From contig JAIOZI010000011.1 in assembly GCA_021740785.1 (NCBI GenBank), positions 31,563 to 95,562 on the forward strand: a stretch of 64,000 nt of DNA, in the 5' to 3' direction. Origin of the DNA: Melioribacteraceae bacterium. GTDB lineage: Bacteria > Bacteroidota > Ignavibacteria > Ignavibacteriales > Melioribacteraceae. Position 1 is the first letter of the stretch; every line of letters starts with the position of its first letter. The notes under the pieces were generated by a model. That model did no database searches. It saw only the letters and a list, made by a program, of their open reading frames with translations, and had not been told where the DNA came from. Made by a program: the position numbers and the translations under genes. Below, in pieces: positions 45,177-54,391 of this stretch.

Positions 45177-46022
45177 CTAATATTGTCTGAACCACCTGGA
45201 GTTTACCTTTGTAACATATAGACTTTTTGTTGTATCCCAATAAAAAGGTATTGAGTCATAAGGAGCAATTCTTAATGAATCTTCAATAAACCTATACTCG
45301 TAATAATCCGGGTAAAAATCATTATTAACATTTGCCATTGTTCTTTTATGTACTAATCCAACATATGTCTCCATTAGATGCGGCGGATTATTTATGCCGT
45401 CAACTAAATAAAAATTATAGTTTCTATGACCGGAAATAATTCCATCTTCATAATTTAATTCAATGTACCGTATTTTCTTCGGTTTCCATGTTTTTAATGC
45501 CATAGAATTGAAACCTCCGTGAATAGGAACTTCGGATTCCCAAACAAAAGAAAATCCTTCATCTTTATCACATGTAAATAACGTAAGCCAAAAGAATGCA
45601 GTTCCCAATTTTGTACTGTCGAGATTAATAAAACTCGATTCATATCCAATAACGTTCTTCTTTTCAATAAACCTTTCACCCGGTTTTGATTTTGCAATAA
45701 CCGCAAAAATATATTGTTCATTTTTCGACTTATAATAAATAACCGCAGATTTGGGAATGTTAGAAGTGTATGTCTTATCAAATTCCACGAGATAAGTTCC
45801 TTCCGGATAATTCTCAAGTATATAAGACTTCAGCGCCAGAGTATCACACGGAGTTCTTTTTGCAGCTTGTTCTTCTGCAACTTCTAGGTTATACTCTTGA
45901 ATCGATTCGTCCTTAACTGCCGAGTGTGCTGCATCCCCACCGTCAACTTTATCTTCTTCACAAGAACAGCTTACGAGCAGCGAAGCAACGCCAAATACTA
46001 TTAATAAAATTAAACGTTTCAT
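45177..46022 (-). CDS. Lipoprotein of unknown function
   Basis: 281 residues. ATG 46022 is preferred, with GGGA 6 bases upstream, over TTG 46034. Lipobox LLVSC, then CSCEEDKVDGG. The rest is a compact alpha/beta domain with YILENYPEGTYLVEFDKTYT and GFSFVWESEVPIHGGFNSMALKTWK. No family recognised. The HGGFN...W region recurs in no other gene here. Ends 19 bases before the YgfZ start, so it may be the operon's first gene. Confidence 0.6.
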   Translation of the reverse strand: MKRLILLIVFGVASLLVSCSCEEDKVDGGDAAHSAVKDESIQEYNLEVAEEQAAKRTPCDTLALKSYILENYPEGTYLVEFDKTYTSNIPKSAVIYYKSKNEQYIFAVIAKSKPGERFIEKKNVIGYESSFINLDSTKLGTAFFWLTLFTCDKDEGFSFVWESEVPIHGGFNSMALKTWKPKKIRYIELNYEDGIISGHRNYNFYLVDGINNPPHLMETYVGLVHKRTMANVNNDFYPDYYEYRFIEDSLRIAPYDSIPFYWDTTKSLYVTKVNSRWFRQY

Positions 46023-46084
46023 TTTCTTTCCCAATGTTTTAATGATTACCTAAAACAATAAAAAGGTAATAAATTCAAATACTG

Positions 46085-47452
46085 CTACAAGCCGGAAGCC
46101 TCATTAAGGAAATAAATTGAACTGAGTATTCCTAATTCAAAACTCTTTAATGAAAAATGTTCATTAGGTGAATGAATGTTATCTGTGTCTAATCCTAATC
46201 CCATCAGTATTGCAGGAGCATTCAACTGTTTTACGAATTCCACAACAATCGGAATTGATCCGCCTTCGCGTGTGAAGACAGTCTTTTTACCGAACGCTTT
46301 CGATGTTGCCTTTTCGGCTGCTTTTAAATATTTATTTTCCAAAGGAATTACTACTGGATACCCGCCGTGCATTTCTCTAACTTCAATTTTTACACTTTTC
46401 GGTGCAATTGATTTTACATATTTCGAAAACTCTCTAGCAATTGTTTTAGGATCCTGATCAGGAACAAGACGCATACTAATTTTTGCCGCCGCCTTTGATG
46501 GCAAAACTGTTTTCGCCCCTTTTTCTGTATAGCCGCCAATGATTCCGTTGCAGTCTAATGATGGTCTAGTCCATAATCGTTCTAGTGTTGAATAACCTTT
46601 CTCGCCGTAAAGTTCTTTAACATTGAGTTCCTTGGCGTATTTTCTATTTGAAAATTTCAGCTTTGCAAAATTATCCTTCTCTTTCTTTGTCGGATTCTTT
46701 ACATCTTTATAAAAATTCGGAATTGTTATTTTCCCGTCGGGTCGTTGTAATTTAGCAATAAGTTTTGCTAATTCATTAATCGGGTTTGCAACCGAGCCTC
46801 CAAAACTTCCGCTGTGTAAATCACGGTTTGGCCCGGTTAATTCAATTTCCATATAGCATAACCCTCGCAAGCCGTAATTTATTGTTGGTATTCCTTCACC
46901 GTATAAACTGGTGTCAGAAATTAAAACTGCATCACACGAAAGCAGTTCATGATTATTCTTAAGAAAAGCGCTAAGACTGCTGCTCCCAATTTCTTCTTCA
47001 CCTTCAATAAGAAATTTTACGTTAACCGGTAAGCTTCCAATATTTTGAAGATATGCTTCAACACTTTTAATATGAACATAAACCTGACCTTTATTATCAT
47101 TTGCACCGCGCGCCCATATTTTCCCATCTTTTATTACAGGTTCAAACGGCGGGCTATCCCACAACTCTAACGGATCAACCGGCTGAACGTCATAATGACC
47201 ATAAATTAGTACCGTCGGTTTACCTTCGGCTTTTAACCATTCGCCATATACAAGTGAATGTCCCTCGGTTTTTATTATTTTAACTTTTTTCAGACCTGCT
47301 TCTTTTAACTTTTCGGAAACAAATTTTGCGCCGCGATTCATATCCTTTTTGTAATCCGATGATGTACTGATCGTAGGAATTCTAATAAAATCTTTTAGTT
47401 CTTCTATATAACGATTATTGTTCTCTTTAACATAGTTAAGAATTTTATCCAC
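46085..47452 (-). CDS. M20-family dipeptidase
   Basis: 455 residues. Zinc ligands are in VLIYGHYDVQPV, the acidic bridge in ARGANDNKG, the catalytic base in EGEEEIGSSSL, and further ligands in ISDTSLYG and the late HSPNEHFSL. A dimerisation (lid) domain is inserted, with GPNRDLHSGSFGG. No signal peptide, so cytoplasmic. Likely dipeptide or N-acyl amino acid cleavage. GTG start with GGAG 6 bases before. Confidence 0.93.
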   Translation of the reverse strand: MDKILNYVKENNNRYIEELKDFIRIPTISTSSDYKKDMNRGAKFVSEKLKEAGLKKVKIIKTEGHSLVYGEWLKAEGKPTVLIYGHYDVQPVDPLELWDSPPFEPVIKDGKIWARGANDNKGQVYVHIKSVEAYLQNIGSLPVNVKFLIEGEEEIGSSSLSAFLKNNHELLSCDAVLISDTSLYGEGIPTINYGLRGLCYMEIELTGPNRDLHSGSFGGSVANPINELAKLIAKLQRPDGKITIPNFYKDVKNPTKKEKDNFAKLKFSNRKYAKELNVKELYGEKGYSTLERLWTRPSLDCNGIIGGYTEKGAKTVLPSKAAAKISMRLVPDQDPKTIAREFSKYVKSIAPKSVKIEVREMHGGYPVVIPLENKYLKAAEKATSKAFGKKTVFTREGGSIPIVVEFVKQLNAPAILMGLGLDTDNIHSPNEHFSLKSFELGILSSIYFLNEASGL

Positions 47453-47631
47453 TTGGTTCTCCTGTTTTACTCGGTAAAAAATCGAAAATTTTTATTGAAT
47501 ACTAAAAATAGTCTTATTATATCCTATTTTCAATTACTTAATAAGAATATTATTGTAAAATTAGCTAGATTTGATTTTTACATGATGAATCATTTTGAAT
47601 ACATACTCATTATAACAGGTAAAAAAATTAG

Positions 47632-49005
47632 TTGATCCTCTTTAAATACATACTAAAAAATCATCTGGCGCCATTTGGTTTTTCAATGTTTACGTTGATG
47701 GCTGTATTTCTTCTTCAATTTTTGATGAAATTTGCAGATCGTCTGGTTGGAAAGGGACTTGGTACTTGGGTTATCTCAAAATTGATTGTTTACAATTTAG
47801 CATGGATGGTAGTGCTCGTCGGTCCGATGGCAGTTCTTGTGGCAACATTAATGGCATTTGGTTCGATGGCGCAGAACAACGAAGTTGCTATTTTAAAAGC
47901 TTCCGGTGTTAGTCTTTATAAAATGATGATTCCCCCGCTGCTCGGAAGTATTTTATTAATGTACGGTTTGATTCAGTTTAACAATAATATCTATCCGGAT
48001 GCAAATCATGCCGCACGTATTTTGATGCATGATATCTCAAGAAAGAAGCCCACACTCTCATTAGTGCCGGGAGTATTTTCACAAGAGGTTGTAAATTATG
48101 CAATACTCGTAAGGGCGATTGCTGAAACAACAAACGAACTCGATCAGGTTACGATTTATGACCGGTCTGATCCCGGTTATTTGAATGTAGTAACAGCCAA
48201 TCATGGAAAAATTTATTTTTCGAAAGATCAAAGAAAATTGGTAATGGATTTGCAAAACGGTGAAATACATCAAACAGAAATGGGGAATAATGAAACATAT
48301 CAAAAACTAATTTTTGATGAACATCGAATAGTTATGGATGCCGACCAATTCTCTTTTCAGCAGACTGCACTCGGCGGTCAGAGAGGAGATAGAGAATTAG
48401 GAGCAGGTGAAATGTTAGTGCGCGTTGATAGTCTCGGTTTGATAAGAGAAAAATACATAAATGAATTCGATCAAAAAATTGAAGAGAATTTTATCAGTGA
48501 TTCTTCTAAAGTTGTAAGCGTAAGAAAATTAAAGGAGAGTAAACTAAAGTATGCATTATTCACGGTTGATGATCAGATAAAGGTAACTAGGAATAGTATA
48601 AAATCGAATCTACAGCGAATAGAACACAACAAAAAAGAGATTAACCGTTACTGGGTCGAGATACATAAAAAGTATTCTCTTCCGGTAGCATGTATTGTAT
48701 TTATTCTTATCGGAGCGCCGCTGGGCACTATGGTCCGCAAGGGTGGTTTTGGTGTTGCTGCAGGAATAAGCCTGGTTTTCTTTTTGATATATTGGGCATT
48801 TCTGATCGGAGGTGAAAAACTTGCAGACCGTGGATTATTCTCTCCGTTTTGGGGAATGTGGAGCGCAAATATTTTTCTCGGTATTCTAGGAATTTATCTT
48901 ACAATTAAAAGTGCAAAAGAAAGAGTAACACTATCTTTTGATTTCTTAAAAAGACTGCTGCCGGAAAAGTTCAGACAAAGATTTGAGCATAATGAAAATA
49001 GTTGA
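47632..49005 (+). CDS. LptF/LptG-family lipopolysaccharide export permease (first)
   Basis: 457 residues. N-terminal helices at about 13-33 and 50-80, a periplasmic beta-jellyroll-like part, a charged helical insertion (about 270-345), then three C-terminal helices with IVFILIGAPLGTMVRKGGFGVAAGISLVFFL. The family forms the membrane half of the LptBFG transporter, which lifts LPS toward LptC-LptA. TTG start with weak upstream signal. The insertion makes it longer than the usual 350-380 residues. Confidence 0.88.
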   Translation: MILFKYILKNHLAPFGFSMFTLMAVFLLQFLMKFADRLVGKGLGTWVISKLIVYNLAWMVVLVGPMAVLVATLMAFGSMAQNNEVAILKASGVSLYKMMIPPLLGSILLMYGLIQFNNNIYPDANHAARILMHDISRKKPTLSLVPGVFSQEVVNYAILVRAIAETTNELDQVTIYDRSDPGYLNVVTANHGKIYFSKDQRKLVMDLQNGEIHQTEMGNNETYQKLIFDEHRIVMDADQFSFQQTALGGQRGDRELGAGEMLVRVDSLGLIREKYINEFDQKIEENFISDSSKVVSVRKLKESKLKYALFTVDDQIKVTRNSIKSNLQRIEHNKKEINRYWVEIHKKYSLPVACIVFILIGAPLGTMVRKGGFGVAAGISLVFFLIYWAFLIGGEKLADRGLFSPFWGMWSANIFLGILGIYLTIKSAKERVTLSFDFLKRLLPEKFRQRFEHNENS

Positions 49006-50074
49006 TAGATACCTCATAAAACAATTTCTACAGACAGTCCTCTTCGGATTACTGGCTTTCACATTAATCTTCGTGATAATAGATTTAATGGAAAACATGG
49101 ATGATTTCATTGATCAGGATGTTCCGAATAATATGATTTTGTTTTATTATTTTGTTTTTATACCGGAAATTATAAAGTTAATGATGCCTGTAGCTGTACT
49201 CTTGGCATGCTTGTTTACAGTCGGCAAAATGGTTAACCAAAACGAGTTTACTGCTCTTAAATCAGCAGGAATAAGTCTTTACAGATTTATGCTTCCGTTT
49301 ATTATAGCATCGATTTTTATAAGCATATTTTCAATTTATTTTGGCGGCTATGTTGTTCCCTATGCTAATAAAGAAAAGATTTTAATTGAACAGAAGCATA
49401 TGAGAAAAGGATTGGTGAATGCAGGAAGTAACATTTTTTTTCAGGATAGTAAAACGCGTATTGTTACAATAGCATATTATGATGTCACAAATTTATTAGC
49501 TAATAGAATCAGTATCCAGAGCTTTAACCCGGATGATTTAACTGAGATGATTGAAAGAATTGATGCATCACGAATGAAATACGATACCCTCACATCCGAA
49601 TGGATTGCTTACAATGGAGTAAAAAGAACTTTTGAAAAGAAATATGAAAATGCAGAAAAATTCAGTGAATATAAAATAGATAATCTGAATTTCACACCTG
49701 ACGATGTTATTCAAAAGCAAAGAAAACCGGAAGAATTAACAATAACCGAATTACAGGCATACGCCAAAGATCAATTGAGAACAGGAAATGATCCAACTCG
49801 AGTTTTAATTGAGTATCACTCAAGAATATCTTTTGCTTTTGCGAGTTTTGTTGTAGTGTTATTCGGATTGCCAATAGGGGCAAATAAAAGAGGAAGAAAT
49901 CTCGCTCTTCAATTCGGCTTAAATTTATTGATTACTTTCATATACTTGGTATTCATGAAAATAAGCCAGGCTTTCGGCAAAAACGGTGTTATGGAACCGA
50001 TGCTTACAGCCTGGTTTGCAAATATTATATTTTTCGGCGCTGCCATTTTCAATTTATTGAGAGTCCAAAAATAA
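48992..50074 (+). CDS. LptF/LptG-family permease (second)
   Basis: About 360 residues with the standard layout: IVDRYLIKQFLQTVLFGLLAFTLIFVIIDLMENMDDFID, a periplasmic domain, and C-terminal FVVVLFGLPIGANKRGRNLALQFGLNL. ATG 48992 overlaps the first permease gene by 14 bases, so they are co-translated as the LptFG pair. Which is LptF or LptG cannot be fixed by sequence alone. Confidence 0.9.
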   Translation: MKIVDRYLIKQFLQTVLFGLLAFTLIFVIIDLMENMDDFIDQDVPNNMILFYYFVFIPEIIKLMMPVAVLLACLFTVGKMVNQNEFTALKSAGISLYRFMLPFIIASIFISIFSIYFGGYVVPYANKEKILIEQKHMRKGLVNAGSNIFFQDSKTRIVTIAYYDVTNLLANRISIQSFNPDDLTEMIERIDASRMKYDTLTSEWIAYNGVKRTFEKKYENAEKFSEYKIDNLNFTPDDVIQKQRKPEELTITELQAYAKDQLRTGNDPTRVLIEYHSRISFAFASFVVVLFGLPIGANKRGRNLALQFGLNLLITFIYLVFMKISQAFGKNGVMEPMLTAWFANIIFFGAAIFNLLRVQK

Positions 50075-50076
50075 AC

Positions 50077-51519
50077 TTAGAATCTCCAGCGAGTACCTAA
50101 TGAAAGTGAAAACTGGGTTGCATTATTCGCTGCCAATAAATTAGAAAAATGGAATGCTCCAAAGTTAAATTCAAACATTCCGGCGTCAATACCCGTACCA
50201 AAAGCCCACGAAGCTCCGTCACGACCACCAAACGAAACGCCGGTTCTAATAGGCCAAATATCCCATGGTCTCCATTCTACACCCAAAGACACACGCGGTT
50301 TGGTACTATTCCTTGCACGGTTATTAAAGCCTTGGTTGTAATCAACTGACACAGCCATAGTTCCCGGAATGCCTTCAATCGCATTGTGTAATTGAAAAGT
50401 TGCTCCCATTCTCAATGTAGTGGGAAGTGTTGTTGAAATTTCATCAACAACTTTACCGGATCCTTTTAATTTGTCAACAATCGAATCTCGTGCAGCTTCA
50501 TCCGTAATATCCTCAAATCGGGATGTACCGCTTGAGGAGTATTCTGCAACGTTCGACGACCAAGTAATACTTCCGATTTCAGTCATAGCCAGTGCAACAG
50601 TCCATGATTCATCAACCTGAGCAGTAAAACCGAAACCAAAACCAACACCACTTCCTGCTGTTGAAGGGAAAGCGCCCATATTACTTTCTTTTTCAACTCC
50701 GGATGAATCAAAATCATAGTTAATTCCGAAATCGTCAGAGAAAGAGGCATGACCCAATGTATTCGATTCAACTTCGATGATATTTTTCTCCAATGTACGT
50801 ACGGTTGTGTTAATTTCATCATAATCAATCATAGCGATACCCGATAATATTTTCAACGTAACACCGGCTGAAAATTTTTCAAAAGTATCGCCGAACAGTT
50901 CATTAAAATCGCGCGCATAACTTAGAGAATATTCTCTAATCCAATTCCCCCTGAATACAGAGCCATCAAAACTATATTCTTCTCCAATGGGATTTCCTTC
51001 CAACATCAAATCAATGATTCCTTCAGGGAAATCTACGTACATTGAAAAATTATCACTTATACTGAATGCAAAAGCGCCGATATCAGGATCCGCTCTATAG
51101 AGAACCTGAAGATATGGAATGGAGGCTCCCATCGTGATAATACCACCGGATTCAAATAGAGATCTCAACCTATCCTTATCTGCCTGATCAAGATATCTGC
51201 CGACTGTATTGCCTGTTGCCGGATCTTCAACACCTCCAAAGAAATAATTGAAATCCCCGATTGTCATAAAATCAGCGCCGCCCAAAAAATAAAAATTCGG
51301 AACGGGTAAAACTGTAGCAAACTCTAATTCATAATTCTCACCAAACATAAGATTGGCAGGATTTTTACCTAATGCATACACACCGCGTGAATTTGATGTA
51401 TATGTATTTGCCATCCCGGCAGAGATAGGATCAACAACACCCGAAGAACCTACAACCTGACCAAAATTCACTTGAGTAAGAATTAAAAATATCGATATAA
51501 TAAATATTAGTTTTTTCAT
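50077..51519 (-). CDS. DUF5723-like outer-membrane barrel protein
   Basis: 480 residues. Signal peptide to VNFGQ (about 21). GMANTYTSNSRGVYALGKNPANLMF is the hallmark of FadL/PorV-like or DUF5723 barrels: an N-terminal run before a predicted barrel ending SLSLGTRWRF with a C-terminal aromatic. It may be an outer-membrane protein linked to the T9SS. It lies 9 bases after the lipoprotein gene, in the same operon. Confidence 0.75.
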   Translation of the reverse strand: MKKLIFIISIFLILTQVNFGQVVGSSGVVDPISAGMANTYTSNSRGVYALGKNPANLMFGENYELEFATVLPVPNFYFLGGADFMTIGDFNYFFGGVEDPATGNTVGRYLDQADKDRLRSLFESGGIITMGASIPYLQVLYRADPDIGAFAFSISDNFSMYVDFPEGIIDLMLEGNPIGEEYSFDGSVFRGNWIREYSLSYARDFNELFGDTFEKFSAGVTLKILSGIAMIDYDEINTTVRTLEKNIIEVESNTLGHASFSDDFGINYDFDSSGVEKESNMGAFPSTAGSGVGFGFGFTAQVDESWTVALAMTEIGSITWSSNVAEYSSSGTSRFEDITDEAARDSIVDKLKGSGKVVDEISTTLPTTLRMGATFQLHNAIEGIPGTMAVSVDYNQGFNNRARNSTKPRVSLGVEWRPWDIWPIRTGVSFGGRDGASWAFGTGIDAGMFEFNFGAFHFSNLLAANNATQFSLSLGTRWRF

Positions 51520-51528
51520 ATTTTCCTC

Positions 51529-53196
51529 CTACTCCCCGCCATCTTCTGATTCAACACGGTAATTAATTCCACCATAGATTCTATATTCTAGGTGATCCTT
51601 TGCTCTAATTCTTACATATGTATCACTCGAAGTTCCAACTCCGTAAGAATTAATTGCAACCTGTGTAATCAAATATTTGGCTTGAGCAAATTTTTCAATG
51701 TCAGGTTTATCCAGTACAAGCGTTACTGTACCGGCTGCTGCAGTAGTTGGTCTTCCTTCAGGTCCGACTGTTGCCGGTGGAATTGTTATAACAGAAGAAC
51801 CGTCATCAGTTTTCATCATGAAGAGTGTATTCATGTTTTCATCAACAAAAGTAACTGAAGAAAGCACTGACAACCCGATTTTATTTCGATATTCCAATGA
51901 TAAGTTGAAGCTGTTCATCTTAAGAATTTCAGATCGATTGTCATCCGAAATATCTATATCAGATGTATCAGCATATTGAGCGTCTTCTGCCCTGATGATA
52001 AGAGGCGCCGTTAAATCGGCATCGAAACGAATTGAATCCTGATCGGAAACAACCTGTAAAGAATCCGGGCTTGTTGTGCTCGGTGCGATTAAAATTTTAT
52101 TTGCAAGTCGTATAACATCCGGAAGCTCAAGTAAAAAATCATTGAGGTTGGTATTAACTTCATTAAACGACCTAATATAAAGCTCACCCGCAATAAGAGA
52201 ATCTTTGTACAAAGCAGCCCCATCAAATCTGAGCGGAAATCTATTTGTCAATGACCCGTCATTTCTTCTATCAAATGCGGTAACTGTCAAAGAATCCATT
52301 ACAACTTGAAGGTTTTCCATTTCACCGATTGTAATGCCCCTAATATTTAATTTTGCCTGCTTAAAATCTATTGCATCTTTAAAGTTCTGAATGTCGTTAC
52401 CGAATCCCGTTTCAAATTCCTGGCTAGCATACGGTAATTTAATCCTCGCAATTGATCCGACCATTCTAGTCATTGTTATTGTACTTGAATTAACCTGAGA
52501 TGTAAAATTAATATCAACGCTTCCTTCGGCTGATACACGTCCAATAACCAAAAATCCCTTTGCGTTCTGGAAATCGTATGGTTCAAACAGCGGAGCTCCT
52601 TCAAACACTTTAAGTTCGGCGTAGGTATAATCTTCAAGCGGCAATTCGATAGGCTGAGTAGAATTTGCAGAAGCAACACCTGTTGCCGCAAGTTTTTCTC
52701 CGGTTAACCTGCTTTTAAAACCTGGCAATTCAATTGTGTAATTAACAGGAATATCAGAATCATTAACCACTTGTAGAAGAAATGCGCCGGACTTAAATTC
52801 GGCAGTATCAACATGATATTCCGGATCAGGATTAAAAACTATTGCCGACGATATTGTACTTCCATCTGAGGGTCCACTAAGATCCAAATCAACACCGGCA
52901 AGCGGATCGAAAGGAATTTTTAATGAATCCTGCACTGGAGTTTGTGTTCCTAAATCTGTTACATAGATAAAATAAAGGCTGTCATAAACACCTGCAGAAT
53001 CAAGAAGACCTATGTTTGGATTTTTAGCTGTGTCTAAAATTTCACCAAGATAAATAAAATCCTTCTTTAACGGAACGTTAAGTTCAACATCCCAAGACGG
53101 CATTACAACTTCTTTTGGTGAATCGAAACAGCCGGAGAGATAAAAAACCATCAGTACTAGTGATGGAATAGTAAGCTTCCTTAATATTTTTATCAT
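51529..53196 (-). CDS. Large surface or periplasmic lipoprotein, beta-rich
   Basis: 555 residues from ATG 53196 (53202 also possible). A terminator of the upstream gene lies at 53222-53247, so the open frame before 53202 is not translated in this mRNA. Lipobox YLSGC, then FDSPKEVVMPSWDVELNVPLKKDF. The rest is rich in Asp, Ser and Thr beta strands, with several SDQDSIRFDADLTAPLIIR-like segments. Family not recognised. Co-transcribed with the DUF5723-like barrel, perhaps as a barrel-lipoprotein pair. Confidence 0.65.
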   Translation of the reverse strand: MIKILRKLTIPSLVLMVFYLSGCFDSPKEVVMPSWDVELNVPLKKDFIYLGEILDTAKNPNIGLLDSAGVYDSLYFIYVTDLGTQTPVQDSLKIPFDPLAGVDLDLSGPSDGSTISSAIVFNPDPEYHVDTAEFKSGAFLLQVVNDSDIPVNYTIELPGFKSRLTGEKLAATGVASANSTQPIELPLEDYTYAELKVFEGAPLFEPYDFQNAKGFLVIGRVSAEGSVDINFTSQVNSSTITMTRMVGSIARIKLPYASQEFETGFGNDIQNFKDAIDFKQAKLNIRGITIGEMENLQVVMDSLTVTAFDRRNDGSLTNRFPLRFDGAALYKDSLIAGELYIRSFNEVNTNLNDFLLELPDVIRLANKILIAPSTTSPDSLQVVSDQDSIRFDADLTAPLIIRAEDAQYADTSDIDISDDNRSEILKMNSFNLSLEYRNKIGLSVLSSVTFVDENMNTLFMMKTDDGSSVITIPPATVGPEGRPTTAAAGTVTLVLDKPDIEKFAQAKYLITQVAINSYGVGTSSDTYVRIRAKDHLEYRIYGGINYRVESEDGGE

Positions 53197-53221
53197 TGCC
53201 ATCCCTTGTTTGATTATATGA

Positions 53222-53247
53222 AAAGACCGCACCATAATGCGGTCTTT
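53222..53247 (-). terminator. Rho-independent terminator of the T9SS-substrate gene
   Basis: AAAGACCGC (53222-53230) pairs with GCGGTCTTT (53239-53247), an 8-base loop between. Shortness of the minus-strand T-run (TTTTC) is offset by the stable stem. Confidence 0.8.
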
Positions 53248-53282
53248 AATAATAAAATTTTTTTGATATACAAGCAAAACAT

Positions 53283-54212
53283 TTATTTGATTAGAAGCAT
53301 TTTCCTGGTTTCAACAGATGTTCCAGTCCGCAATTCATAAAAATATGCTCCAGCTCCGAGACCTTCTGCATTAAACAGAATTTCATAAGTGCCTGCTTCT
53401 TTTTGATCGGCAACTAATGATTTGACTTCTTGTCCCAAACTGTTATATACTTTCAATGTTACGAATCCGCTTTCAGGAAGGCTGTATCTAATCACTGTTG
53501 AAGGATTAAACGGGTTTGGATAATTTTGCGATAGTTTGAAAACTTCCGGAATTAAGTCCTCGACTTTCCTTTCTTCAACACCAACAGTAGTTCCGCGTCC
53601 TCCGCCAAACTTTGAAAAGTGAGAAAGTTCCACATGTATAACATTATTTGTGAAGTCTAATGAAAAATCGATGCCGTCTGAATCCCAAACTCCACCGATG
53701 TAATAAGCAAATCCAATATCTTCTAATAATAAGCCTATTCCATCCAAAACTTCGTCCAAATCATCATCAATTGGAATATCTAAAAAAGCACCATTTCCCT
53801 CATTGAAAAAATAGTACTGATCAAAACCGGTAAACCCGGATGTATCGCCAATAACTGTTACACCAAGGAACATAAATAAATCAGGATCCCAGTATTCATC
53901 CGGTATTGCGCAATTGAAATCCAGTACGTTTACACCTATTGTGATGTTCTCATTTAATGCACCTGATTCAATTCCGAAAGTAGAACCTTCGATTGCATCA
54001 TAAAGACTTTGCCAGTTCGACATTGAACTTGGTAAAGTGGCAGCAGGTACTACAAAACTTTCGCCGGTCATAAAACTTCCCCCTTCAACAGTTGTTGAAG
54101 TTCCGTTACACGGATCAATTACTATAACCTGGTAGTTGACGGTATGTTCCTGTGCAATAATGGTTCCTATAAAAAACAACATAAACATTAATGAAGTAAA
54201 TATTTTCTTCAT
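53283..54212 (-). CDS. Secreted protein with T9SS C-terminal sorting domain
   Basis: 309 residues. Signal peptide ending TIIAQ (about 20), a beta-rich middle with several acidic turns (PIDDDLDEVLDGIG), then a type A sorting domain from about 220: KLSQNYPNPFNPSTVIRYSLP, ...LKVYNSLGQEV, ending ETRKMLLIK. The protein should pass the inner membrane by Sec and the outer membrane by the T9SS. Cargo part unrecognised. GGAGG-containing Shine-Dalgarno. Confidence 0.85.
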   Translation of the reverse strand: MKKIFTSLMFMLFFIGTIIAQEHTVNYQVIVIDPCNGTSTTVEGGSFMTGESFVVPAATLPSSMSNWQSLYDAIEGSTFGIESGALNENITIGVNVLDFNCAIPDEYWDPDLFMFLGVTVIGDTSGFTGFDQYYFFNEGNGAFLDIPIDDDLDEVLDGIGLLLEDIGFAYYIGGVWDSDGIDFSLDFTNNVIHVELSHFSKFGGGRGTTVGVEERKVEDLIPEVFKLSQNYPNPFNPSTVIRYSLPESGFVTLKVYNSLGQEVKSLVADQKEAGTYEILFNAEGLGAGAYFYELRTGTSVETRKMLLIK

Positions 54213-54332
54213 TATCTCCTCCTTTTATTATTAAATATGATTCCACCTCAATTTGCGATACAATTTACAAGAAAATTTCTAAAATTCAATTATCGGGCGA
54301 CAATTATGTATCACAAATCACAATAAAATTAT

Positions 54333-54353
54333 AACTGAAATTGACTTTCAGTT
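54333..54353 (-). terminator. Possible weak terminator after the cyclase gene
   Basis: AACTGAAA (54333-54340) and TTTCAGTT (54346-54353) around TTGAC. On the minus strand it lies 40 bases after the cyclase stop and an AT-rich tract follows. The stem has only A-T-rich pairs. Confidence 0.4.
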
Positions 54354-54391
54354 TTTGTATAATCCAACAAATTATAATAGTAAATAAAACG

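Noticed and set aside
53197..53277. N-terminal extension of the large lipoprotein
   Set aside because: It would be translated through the terminator hairpin at 53222-53247 and push the signal sequence inside the protein.
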